From JAUSPI01 sp964454305 (GTDB lineage: Bacteria; Desulfobacterota; Syntrophia; Syntrophales; JADFWA01): a stretch of DNA of 14,535 bases. Under the pieces are notes generated by a model. It was not told the origin of the DNA. It worked only from the letters and a program-made list of their open reading frames with translations, and did not search any database. Shown here in pieces: positions 6,201-13,082 of this stretch (position 1 is its first letter; each line of letters begins with the position of its first letter). The position numbers were made by a program, and so were the translations under genes. The stretch is taken from positions 1-14,535 of the forward strand of contig CAYVXX010000051.1 of NCBI GenBank assembly GCA_964454305.1, read 5' to 3'.

Positions 6201-8366
6201 ATGAAAATACTGCAGCAGATCAACTATGAGCCTGCCATAGTTACAGGCGGATATACTGACCGGATACTGAAAGTCGATCTCGGCACACAGGATATTACCA
6301 TTGTGGAACTGGAACCGGAATTCAAGAATAAATATGTCGGTGGCCGGGGATATGCAATCAAGCTCATCTGGGATGAAACAAGCAGGGAGACCCGTTATGA
6401 CAGCCCGGAAAATATCCTCGTCATGGCCAGCGGCCCGCTGGGCAACGAACCTGGTTTTCCGGGCACCGGCAAATTTGTCTTCGGCACTATTTCACCACTT
6501 ACAGATACATTTATCGATTCGAATATAGGCGGTCACTTTGCGCCGATACTGAAACGTGCCGGCTTTGACGCAATGGCCGTCTCCGGAATTTCCGGAGAGG
6601 ACGTTGTCATTATTGTTGATGGAGATGCCGGAACCATCAGCATTGCCGCCGCACCGGCCTACGATAAAAAAACAGATGAAGGGGCCCTCTCCTTCGGCGA
6701 AGCCCTTCTAAAAGACGTTAACAACGGAGAGTTCAGTAACGATATTGCCGCGGTAACCGCGGGGAAAGGCGCATGCAATGCCAGGTTTGGTATCATTAAC
6801 AGCCTCTTTTTCGACCTGAAGCGTAAACGCATCCGCTCCAAGCAGGCCGGCAGAGGCGGCACTGGAACGGTCATGCGGTTCAAAGGTCTGAGGGGAATTA
6901 TAGCCCGCTCCGGTCTTTCAAAAGCAGATGGCAACAATGCAATAGATCCTGAAGGCGTGCGCGAGGCAGGTTCCGCATTAAAAAAAGTTTTAAGGCAGTG
7001 TGACCCGGATCAGCTCCGTTTGTCCGCATGGGGCACCACCGGCCTTTCCGAGTATATGGACAAGTTTCACATTTTCCCGATCAATAATTATCAATACGGG
7101 CAGAGTCCGGAGTCTAAAAAGATTTTTTCACATGTCTTTCTCGACAAATATTTCAGCAAAAAGATGCAAGACGGGTGCTATTACGGCTGTAATCTGGCAT
7201 GTGCCAAGAGCGCTGAAGATGTCGAGCTGACAAGAGGGCCGGAGGCGGGACGGAAGGTCAGTATTGACGGCCCTGAGTATGAAACCGTAGGGTCTGTTGC
7301 CTGTATGGGGATCTTCGATCCTCAATATATTATGGAATACAACTGGTATTGTGATGAATACGGCCTCGATACAATCTCCACAGGCGTGACGATAGCATTC
7401 TTTATGGAGTGTGTTCAGCGCGGCTTTCTGAGTGCAGATGATATCGGTTATGACCTGACATTCGGTAACATAGAAACCGTAGACCGATTACTGCATGAAA
7501 TCGCCAACGGAGAAGGTTTTGGTAAGATTGTCGGCCAGGGGATAGCACGGGGCAAGAGATGGGTTGCGGAGAAATATGCGGCCGGAAAGGATGTATCCAA
7601 AAATGATGTGATGGAGGAGTTGAACAAGTTCGGAATGGAGGTTAAAGGACTTGAATTTTCGATGTACATCACCAAAGAGTCACTCGCCCAGCAGGGCGGG
7701 TATGGCTTTGCCCTGAAAGGACCGCAGCATGACGAGGCATGGCTGATTTTTATCGACCAGGTTAACAAGGAGCTACCGACCTTTGAACTTAAAGCTAATG
7801 CCCTCCGGTGGTTCCCCCAGATCCGCACATGGTTCAATGCCACAGGGCTGTGCAAGCTTCCGTGGATCGACGTGCGTCATCCTGAGGCGGCAAACACGGA
7901 AGCCCCCGCAAAGAACTTCCCCACGCTGGAGTATTATGTCAAATTTCTGAACTCAACAACGGGCAGCAACAAAACCCTTCAGGACATACTGGACGATTCA
8001 GAGCGGCTTTTACTACTGCAGAAGATGATCAATCTGCGCCAAGGAAAGGGAACCCGCGCGAGCGATCAGATTCCGTTAAGAGCCATGGGACCTGTCTATT
8101 CTAACGAGTATGAATCTCGAACCGAATATTACGATGAATGGCTTCAGGAACGTCTCGGTAAGGAGAAGATGCCGGATGATCCGGACGAAAGGCATAAGCT
8201 TCTGATGAAAATGAGGATAGAGGATTATCAACGCCTTTGCGATATCGTATATAATGAAAAAGGGTTCTCGCCCGAGGGTATTCCTCTGTCTGAAACTCTG
8301 GAAAAATACGGCCTGATGGACGAGCAGGCCAGAGCACTGCTGAAGGAGTTCGGTACGTTAGGGTAA
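6201..8366 (+). CDS. Tungsten-type aldehyde:ferredoxin oxidoreductase family protein
   Basis: A 721-aa member of the AOR family, which oxidises aldehydes to carboxylic acids (or carries out the reverse or related reactions) using a tungsten bis-pterin cofactor and one [4Fe-4S] cluster. The N-terminal domain 1 is clear from DRILKVDLGT, YVGGRGYAIKL, ASGPLGNEPGFPGTGKF and GRGGTGTVMRFKGLRGI. Likely cluster ligands are Cys326, Cys330, Cys334 and, near the C-terminus, Cys551 (TGLCKLPW). The first spacing is C-x3-C, where classical Pyrococcus AOR has C-x2-C. The protein is about 100 residues longer than the archaeal enzymes, with a short N-terminal extension and a charged C-terminal tail (about 640-721). 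The substrate is unknown. The gene stands alone, without a ferredoxin or flavin subunit beside it. The start has an AGAAAGG ribosome site. Confidence 0.95.
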   Translation: MKILQQINYEPAIVTGGYTDRILKVDLGTQDITIVELEPEFKNKYVGGRGYAIKLIWDETSRETRYDSPENILVMASGPLGNEPGFPGTGKFVFGTISPLTDTFIDSNIGGHFAPILKRAGFDAMAVSGISGEDVVIIVDGDAGTISIAAAPAYDKKTDEGALSFGEALLKDVNNGEFSNDIAAVTAGKGACNARFGIINSLFFDLKRKRIRSKQAGRGGTGTVMRFKGLRGIIARSGLSKADGNNAIDPEGVREAGSALKKVLRQCDPDQLRLSAWGTTGLSEYMDKFHIFPINNYQYGQSPESKKIFSHVFLDKYFSKKMQDGCYYGCNLACAKSAEDVELTRGPEAGRKVSIDGPEYETVGSVACMGIFDPQYIMEYNWYCDEYGLDTISTGVTIAFFMECVQRGFLSADDIGYDLTFGNIETVDRLLHEIANGEGFGKIVGQGIARGKRWVAEKYAAGKDVSKNDVMEELNKFGMEVKGLEFSMYITKESLAQQGGYGFALKGPQHDEAWLIFIDQVNKELPTFELKANALRWFPQIRTWFNATGLCKLPWIDVRHPEAANTEAPAKNFPTLEYYVKFLNSTTGSNKTLQDILDDSERLLLLQKMINLRQGKGTRASDQIPLRAMGPVYSNEYESRTEYYDEWLQERLGKEKMPDDPDERHKLLMKMRIEDYQRLCDIVYNEKGFSPEGIPLSETLEKYGLMDEQARALLKEFGTLG

Positions 8367-8430
8367 GAAATCGAGTGACTTCCCGTTTAAAGATCTCGGT
8401 TTCAACCGGCGCTCCATCAACAGGAACTGA

Positions 8431-8453
8431 CCGTTCTCTTACCTGGAGAGCGG
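8431..8453 (+). terminator. Possible terminator after AOR
   Basis: CCGTTCTC and GAGAGCGG form an 8-bp stem (one G-U pair) around a 7-base loop, 65 bases after the AOR stop. A short T run (ATTTTTAT) follows about 8 bases later. The gap between stem and T run makes this a weak candidate. Confidence 0.35.
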
Positions 8454-8684
8454 AGGGTGTATTTTTATGTAATATATTTCACATCAAAGGTGTGAAACAT
8501 ATCATTGCGCTTTTAAAACATTTAGTTACAATACAATTGCTTTCCTTGTTTACACAAAATGTGATTCCAGTTTTAGGGTATCTGATCAGTCTTTAATACG
8601 GAACATTTAAAAGTGAAGCTCCCTGCCCACAGGGCGGAGCTTGCGGGTGCGCTCCCGGTCATTTCGTAAGTTTAGTTCTTTTAA
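8454..8684. other. Gene-free region with hairpins upstream of riboswitch
   Basis: No gene is supported. Two dyads are visible: TTTCACA / TGTGAAA around 7 bases (8477-8497), and a longer stem AAGCTCC / GGAGCTT enclosing CCCTG / CAGGG (8616-8642). The operon promoter should lie here. TTTACA (from about 8550) with an AT-rich stretch downstream is possible but has no good -10. Confidence 0.4.
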
Positions 8685-8765
8685 AACCGATAAAGGCAAA
8701 CTTCTCGCGAGAGGAGGACGCAAAACCACGGGTCATATATTTAACATGATAGCCGGGCTACCGAA
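8685..8765 (+). ncRNA. Cyclic di-GMP-I riboswitch (GEMM-I)
   Basis: The conserved blocks of the class I cyclic di-GMP aptamer occur in the right order and spacing: GGCAAAC (8695-8701); a 6-bp stem CTTCTC/GAGGAG capped by the GNRA tetraloop GCGA (8701-8716); GGACGCAAA (8716-8724); the start of the second arm at ACGGGTCAT; and the closing GCCGGGCTACCG (8752-8763). The GNRA loop and the opposing receptor arm are hallmarks of this aptamer. It lies on the plus strand about 155 bases before the small ORF and 300 before the helix-turn-helix gene, so it should couple the downstream operon to c-di-GMP. I see no clear terminator after it, only a T-rich stretch (about 8766-8780), so the mode of control is undecided. 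Exact ends are approximate. Confidence 0.9.
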
Positions 8766-8780
8766 GTTTTCTTTTCCCTT

Positions 8781-8806
8781 TCTAACCTGTGCCATATCTA
8801 ACCTGT
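8781..8806 (+). repeat. 10-bp direct repeat in the operon leader
   Basis: TCTAACCTGT occurs twice, at 8781-8790 and 8797-8806, with starts 16 bases apart. It lies just downstream of the riboswitch. It could be a paired protein-binding site in DNA or part of the expression platform in RNA. A chance duplication is possible. Confidence 0.45.
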
Positions 8807-8919
8807 AAGTTTTTTCCAATTTGCAATATTTCTTACGTTTCGAAAAAACTAAAAGAGGAAACGACGTATAATCAGTAAGAACCTGGTTAATCATCTCCAT
8901 GCGTTATTAAAAACAAACG

Positions 8920-9063
8920 ATGCGCGAGCGTTATGAAATTGCGCTTTGTCTGTATCTACGAGACTGCGGGGAGCTTCACGAGGAAAATCATGAGAAGGAA
9001 AACCCACATATAATTGATGAAACGCTGTTGCTGAATCAAAAACCGTCATTCAATGAGAAATAA
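8920..9063 (+). CDS. Small ORF, 47 aa, upstream of the HTH gene
   Basis: An ATG at 8920 opens a 47-codon frame that ends with TAA at 9061-9063. The stop overlaps the AAGGGG ribosome site of the next gene, whose ATG is 9 bases further on. This geometry suits translational coupling or a leader peptide between the c-di-GMP riboswitch and the operon. The peptide starts MRERYEIALCLYLRDCGELH and is charged and soluble, with no recognisable domain. No good ribosome site precedes it, so it may be a chance frame or a decayed gene. Confidence 0.35.
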   Translation: MRERYEIALCLYLRDCGELHEENHEKENPHIIDETLLLNQKPSFNEK

Positions 9064-9071
9064 GGGGTATT

Positions 9072-9596
9072 ATGGAAAAAATCTGTATTGTGCGAAGAAG
9101 AAAAAAGAATGTCCAAGCAGTGGGAAAAGGAACAGATTACATTACTGATAAAGAAACAATGCCGAGTCAAAATCTGGGTGTGATTTTATCTCAAGCAGTG
9201 AATAATATCAGTGGACATGGAGGGGAACAAACTTCTGTTGATGAATTGATTGGAGATAAACACGAAGTGGTGTCCTTTAATCTGACGCCTGAGCAGTGCG
9301 AATTGATTCAATCCAGCAACTTCGCTCAGTGTCTGTCCGGTGGGACATCAAGCGGTACAGCCATCAATGTCGCGCAGGAAGAAGATGGACAAATCAGCTT
9401 AAATTTTCACTTTGATCAAGTGAATACGCTTAGGATGCTTAAAGCGGAGCATGTATGTGAAATGCTACAGATCAGCAAAAGCTTATTGAGGAAACTCGTT
9501 AGGACAAGAAGGCTAAAGAGCTATAAATTGGGTAGACTCAGACGTTTTTCGTTAGACGATATTTTGGATTATCTTACCAGAAACGAATATCTTTAA
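9072..9596 (+). CDS. Excisionase-type helix-turn-helix protein
   Basis: A 174-aa protein. Residues about 120-172 form an excisionase/MerR-like winged helix-turn-helix: MLKAEHVCEMLQISKSLLRK, then RRLKSYKLGRLRRFSLDDIL, the usual pattern in which the wing reads the minor groove. Residues 1-118 are not recognised: a basic start, a polar linker, and two predicted beta-alpha patches (VVSFNLTPEQCELI about 67-80; ISLNFHFDQV about 108-117). It may be a transcription factor for this operon or a DNA adaptor for the ATPase encoded 27 bp downstream. The ATG has an AAGGGG ribosome site. No integrase is nearby, so a phage excisionase role is unlikely. The DNA-binding fold is seen; the role is inferred. Confidence 0.8.
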   Translation: MEKICIVRRRKKNVQAVGKGTDYITDKETMPSQNLGVILSQAVNNISGHGGEQTSVDELIGDKHEVVSFNLTPEQCELIQSSNFAQCLSGGTSSGTAINVAQEEDGQISLNFHFDQVNTLRMLKAEHVCEMLQISKSLLRKLVRTRRLKSYKLGRLRRFSLDDILDYLTRNEYL

Positions 9597-9623
9597 AATC
9601 CTGCTATAAGGAGTTGAAATATT

Positions 9624-11003
9624 ATGTATTACGAATATTGGGATCTAAAAAAACCGCCGTTTGACAATGTCCCTGATCCATCTATGTATGCGGACTGTCA
9701 CGCTTCGATGGAGAATGCTATAGCGGAAACCCTGTTTGCCATAGAGGAAGGAGGAGAAAGCATAGCAGTAATTATAGGTGACGTGGGTCTGGGTAAAACC
9801 CTGTCACTTCGTTTGATCATAGATTCTCTGGATCAGGAAAAATATAAAATAGCACTCATTACCAATCCGAGCGTTAGTTTTTTGCAGCTGGTAAAAGAGA
9901 TTATCGGTCAGCTTACGGGGAAACAATGCAATGGAAAAAGAAAAGTCGACCTGCTGGAAACCTTTAATAAACTTTTATTTGAAACCATAGAAGAAGGTAA
10001 AAAGGTACTTATATGTATTGATGAGGCAAATGCCATCTCTCCGGCAAACCTCGAAAGCCTGAGGCTACTTACCAATATGCAGGTTGATCAGATGAATTTA
10101 TTCACCATGGTACTTGCCGGGCAAAACGAACTGGCCCGGCGATTGGAGCACCCTAAACGGGCCAACCTGTTTCAACGAATCGGAACGTATAACAGAATCA
10201 ATAAAATAGAATCTAAAAAGTTATTGGAAACCTATGTTGAAACCCGACTGAAGCTCGCAGGAGGAGTAAAAAGGATTTTCACTGAGGATGCCTACGATCC
10301 CTTATGGGAACACTCTGAACAGGGAGTCCCCCGCCTTATCAACAAAATATGCAAATTATGTTTGAAGGCGGGAGAAACAAACGGGTTCGATTTCATTGAT
10401 GGGGAGAAGGTCAATAAGATCGGCGAGCGTTTCCAAAGATTGACCGGTCCTGCCATTCAAAAGAGAAAACCGAGGAAAATATTTGAGCAAGCAGCGGCAG
10501 AGGAACAAATTGAAAGCACGAAAGATTACCTAAAAGAAACTCCGGCCTATCATGAAAAGCATGAAGCTGAGCCGGCTGCGGCTGTGGTGGAATCAGATTC
10601 AACGGGACCACCAATACTTGTTGAAGAGCCCACCGCGGTCGATCACGAAGGATTGAAACAAAACAAAGAGTCTCGGCCCATCCTGGAGAAAATCGAGGCA
10701 GATGAATTACCGGTGGGTTCCGAGGAAACTGCCGCAACTGAGGACACAAATGCATTTGAAATAGAACTGGAAGTGGAAGACATGAAATTCATCGTAAATC
10801 TTCCTTTTCATATCATTAAACAAGCTCAATCCTCAACGAGGAAACACCGCGTCAAATTGGCAGGGACTATGGCAGCACAGGCCCTTCAGCAACACCCGCA
10901 ATTTACGTCTTCTCATTTTTCGAATCCCGTTCATATATGGGGCGAACTAAGGGACTCTGTCCTGAAAATCTTTGGGGAGGAAGAGAAGATCGCTTTTATA
11001 TAA
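9624..11003 (+). CDS. ExeA/GspA-like AAA ATPase with C-terminal extension
   Basis: A 459-aa protein. Residues 1-270 form an ExeA-type AAA domain: the family start YYEYWDLKKPPFDNVPDPSM, Walker A GDVGLGKT (52-59), Walker B VLICIDEA (128-135, Asp133/Glu134), sensor 1 LAGQNEL (165-171) and sensor 2 GVPRLINKIC (234-243). Family relatives drive secretin or pilus assembly (ExeA/GspA, MshM) or aid DNA transposition (TniB/MuB-like). After a charged, proline/glutamate-rich linker (about 275-375) comes a separate domain of about 80 residues (376-459) that I do not recognise. It contains MKFIVNLPFHIIKQAQ and ends IFGEEEKIAFI. Unlike GspA, no membrane helix or peptidoglycan-binding domain is seen, so the protein is probably cytosolic. 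The ribosome site is AAGGAG. The gene belongs with its HTH and TPR neighbours. Confidence 0.88.
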   Translation: MYYEYWDLKKPPFDNVPDPSMYADCHASMENAIAETLFAIEEGGESIAVIIGDVGLGKTLSLRLIIDSLDQEKYKIALITNPSVSFLQLVKEIIGQLTGKQCNGKRKVDLLETFNKLLFETIEEGKKVLICIDEANAISPANLESLRLLTNMQVDQMNLFTMVLAGQNELARRLEHPKRANLFQRIGTYNRINKIESKKLLETYVETRLKLAGGVKRIFTEDAYDPLWEHSEQGVPRLINKICKLCLKAGETNGFDFIDGEKVNKIGERFQRLTGPAIQKRKPRKIFEQAAAEEQIESTKDYLKETPAYHEKHEAEPAAAVVESDSTGPPILVEEPTAVDHEGLKQNKESRPILEKIEADELPVGSEETAATEDTNAFEIELEVEDMKFIVNLPFHIIKQAQSSTRKHRVKLAGTMAAQALQQHPQFTSSHFSNPVHIWGELRDSVLKIFGEEEKIAFI

Positions 11004-11056
11004 GCTTCTTATATGTTGCTATAAAAATTTCATCTTTTCCAAATCGAAAGGTTCCT

Positions 11057-11965
11057 ATGAGAAAAAATATCGCAAGGAAATGGTTTATCAAGGGATGCCG
11101 ATATGACAATCTTGAGCCAGATTCTGACCGGGCGATAGAAGCTTATCGGAAAAGTATAAAAATTTGTGACACATTTCCTGACCCCTATATAAATTTGGGT
11201 TTTATACATTTGAAAAGGGAACAGTACGATGATGCATTACTATGTTTCGAAAAAGTAGCCGAGCTGGAACCGAACAAGCCGGAAACCTACAATAATCTGG
11301 GCTATATCTATGAAAAAATGGAGCTAACCGGTAGTGCAAAACAGATGTATGATCGAGCATTGGAACTCGACCCCGGTAATATTGAAGCAATGCTCAATAT
11401 TGCCCAGGTTCTGGAGTTGGAAGGAGATTACCATGGTGCGGTTGAGCAATATAGAAAAACGATAGAGGCGGATCCTCATGCAGCTGCACCACATTTCTGC
11501 CTGGCTGTCCTACATGACCGGCACGACATGTTTGACGAAGCGATAGCGGAATATCAAAATGTCTTGACTAAAGATCCTGATCATTTCAAAGCATTCTTTA
11601 ATCTGGGGAATCTTTACGTTCAACTCGGTGATTATCAAACGGCGATCATTTCGTTTAATCGTGTATTAAAATTGAATCCCGATAACTCAGAAGCGTGGAA
11701 TAATCTCGGTTCTATTTACAATGAGATAAAATCCTACGATGCAGCCGCCGATGCCTTTGAACAATCAATCTTACTCAATCCTCTTCAGGAGGAAGCCCAT
11801 ATCAATCTGGCCCGCATACAGTATCTTGAGTATTGTTCAAACCCGGATAGCTCAAAGAAAGAAGAAATTGCCCGCAGACTTAATTTCGTCCTGTCTATAA
11901 AACCTAATAACAAAGCGTGTCAAAAACTCTTAACGAAACTGACAGGAACATCGAACAACCAGTGA
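11057..11965 (+). CDS. TPR-repeat protein
   Basis: A 302-aa protein built almost entirely of tetratricopeptide repeats, about eight units of 34 residues. Clear ones include PDPYINLGFIHLKREQYDDA, PETYNNLGYIYEKMELTGSA, FKAFFNLGNLYVQLGDYQTA and SEAWNNLGSIYNEIKSYDAA. There is no signal peptide, so it should be a cytosolic scaffold or adaptor. An in-frame start at 10937 would overlap the ATPase gene; the ATG at 11057 is chosen because GAAAGG lies 5-6 bases upstream and the repeats begin right after it. The gene follows the ATPase by 53 bp in the same presumed operon. Its last three codons and TGA stop lie inside a fragment of a second hlyIII gene read in antisense, so the natural C-terminus may have been changed by a rearrangement. 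Confidence 0.9.
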   Translation: MRKNIARKWFIKGCRYDNLEPDSDRAIEAYRKSIKICDTFPDPYINLGFIHLKREQYDDALLCFEKVAELEPNKPETYNNLGYIYEKMELTGSAKQMYDRALELDPGNIEAMLNIAQVLELEGDYHGAVEQYRKTIEADPHAAAPHFCLAVLHDRHDMFDEAIAEYQNVLTKDPDHFKAFFNLGNLYVQLGDYQTAIISFNRVLKLNPDNSEAWNNLGSIYNEIKSYDAAADAFEQSILLNPLQEEAHINLARIQYLEYCSNPDSSKKEEIARRLNFVLSIKPNNKACQKLLTKLTGTSNNQ

Positions 11966-12046
11966 CACAAGACCGGCAAGTATTGCCACCGCACCAATCA
12001 GGTGACTGATCCCATTAAATTGCTCTCCTTTTTTTACCCATGCCAT
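11955..12046 (-). pseudogene. Truncated second copy of hlyIII, 5' end only
   Basis: These 92 bases align without gaps to the first 92 bases of the intact hlyIII (4353-4444), with 12 differences. The ATG at 12044-12046 is kept, and the encoded start MAWVKKGEQFNGISHLIGAV matches MVWVEKREQFNSISHLIGAV. After about 30 codons the similarity stops at the TPR gene, and the frame ends at a stop a few codons later (about 11942). The remaining 175 or so codons and all zinc-site residues are missing. It is a dead remnant of a duplication or of a gene cut by the arrival of the TPR operon. Confidence 0.85.
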
Positions 12047-12105
12047 ACTTTAAGGCTGACAACTCGGGTTAGTTTCGCTTCAATAGAAATTGTATATACC
12101 AAGTC

Positions 12106-12828
12106 TTATATATAACCAAATTCCTGCTTCAGCACCTTTAATCCATAGGGACAGACCGCTGAGCAAATTCCACAGTTATGCCCCTTGTGATACTGGAAGT
12201 AGTGTTCCTTTTTCCATTGATCACATGCGCGTACATCCAATATCTCTTCACGTGGCAATCCTGGATACCATGCATTGCCTTTCAATGCTTTTGCAGGGCA
12301 GGCTTCTACGCAGCGCGTACAACTGCCGCAGAAGTTTTTCTCTATTGGTGGCCCACACGAAAGTTCAATATCGGTAAAAACGGTCCCCAATCGAATCCAC
12401 GATCCGAACCGGCGCGTGATAAGTTGACAATGACGACCTATCCAGCCCAACCCTGCTTTTGTTGCAGCAGTTTTGTGGGGAAAGTCCCCTTTGATATTAA
12501 TCGTATCGGTACGATCCGAAGCCGCCAGCGGTTTGGATCGAAAACCTCTGCCTTTGATTTCGGCTGCTAAAGCTACCGATAATTCATTGATATGATTGTT
12601 CACTCTGGCATACTCATCAGCGTATGCCTGGTTAGGCCCGTTCTGGATACTGACCATTATTTGAGGATTCATTGGAATAGCCAATGAAAGAGCGAAAGGA
12701 AATCTTTGTCCTGTTTCATCCTGGGGTATGGAAAAATCCCGAAGATCTGCCGCACCCCATAGGGTAATTTTATGTCCTTCCATCCACTCGGTAAGCCAGA
12801 TAGGGGCAATTAGTGATGGATCAGACAA
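12106..12828 (-). CDS. Short QueG-like double [4Fe-4S] protein
   Basis: A 240-aa protein related to epoxyqueuosine reductase. Cluster motif one is CGSCTRCVEACP (C-x2-C-x2-C-x3-C-P) and motif two is CGICSAVCP, with a further cysteine upstream in VRACDQW. The preceding KAGLGWIGRHCQLITRRFGS segment is the corrinoid/substrate-domain signature of the QueG and reductive dehalogenase group. It is about 100 residues shorter than typical QueG, and no HEAT-repeat tail is present, so it is probably a paralogue of unknown function and not the tRNA-modifying enzyme. The start is TTG at 12828: GGGAGG lies 6 bases before it, while the nearby ATG at 12833 is out of frame. It is cytosolic. The gene converges with the TPR gene across 140 bp. 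Confidence 0.82.
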   Translation of the reverse strand: MSDPSLIAPIWLTEWMEGHKITLWGAADLRDFSIPQDETGQRFPFALSLAIPMNPQIMVSIQNGPNQAYADEYARVNNHINELSVALAAEIKGRGFRSKPLAASDRTDTINIKGDFPHKTAATKAGLGWIGRHCQLITRRFGSWIRLGTVFTDIELSCGPPIEKNFCGSCTRCVEACPAKALKGNAWYPGLPREEILDVRACDQWKKEHYFQYHKGHNCGICSAVCPYGLKVLKQEFGYI

Positions 12829-13082
12829 TTCATACCTCCCTCAGTATTTCTTAAGTATTTGTTGTATTTAACAACAAGTTGACGGGCAAATTGTACGGTA
12901 TAATGGTCACCGTGAGACTGGTTATGCCGGAGAATTTGCCGCAGGGCGAACACTTTAGTAAACAAAAAAATCCGGGAAATAAGTATAATGTTCCCTTATT
13001 TCCCAAAAGCCTGGCGGCTATTGGGATCAGTGTATATAGGGGCGCTCAGCAATGGGTGTCCTTATCCCAATATGTGACATTA
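12829..13082. other. Intergenic region with two inverted repeats
   Basis: No convincing gene. GGGAAATAAG / CTTATTTCCC (12974-12983 and 12995-13004) and TATTGGGAT / ATCCCAATA (13019-13027 and 13064-13072) are exact inverted repeats. The second spans a 36-base loop. A plus-strand frame (12903-13124) encodes a peptide unlike any family I know and has no ribosome site, so I do not call it. The structures may end BI-1 transcription or regulate the QueG-like gene. Confidence 0.45.

Noticed and set aside
7448..7855. 135-codon minus-strand frame inside AOR
   Set aside because: It is antisense to strongly conserved AOR coding sequence, with no domain or ribosome site.
8375..8596. 73-codon plus-strand frame after AOR
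   Set aside because: It starts at a non-ATG codon just after the AOR stop, has no ribosome site, covers a possible terminator and a dyad, and the peptide shows no recognisable pattern.
9072..9596. HTH protein as a phage excisionase
   Set aside because: No integrase, att-like direct repeats or tRNA lie nearby, and the protein is much longer than excisionases.
10937..11056. Upstream in-frame start for the TPR protein
   Set aside because: It would overlap the ATPase gene by 67 bases and add a 40-residue segment without TPR pattern; the ATG at 11057 has a good ribosome site.
12879..12904. TTGACG...TATAAT as a plus-strand promoter
   Set aside because: The spacer is only 14 bases, too short for a sigma-70 promoter, and no gene follows on that strand.
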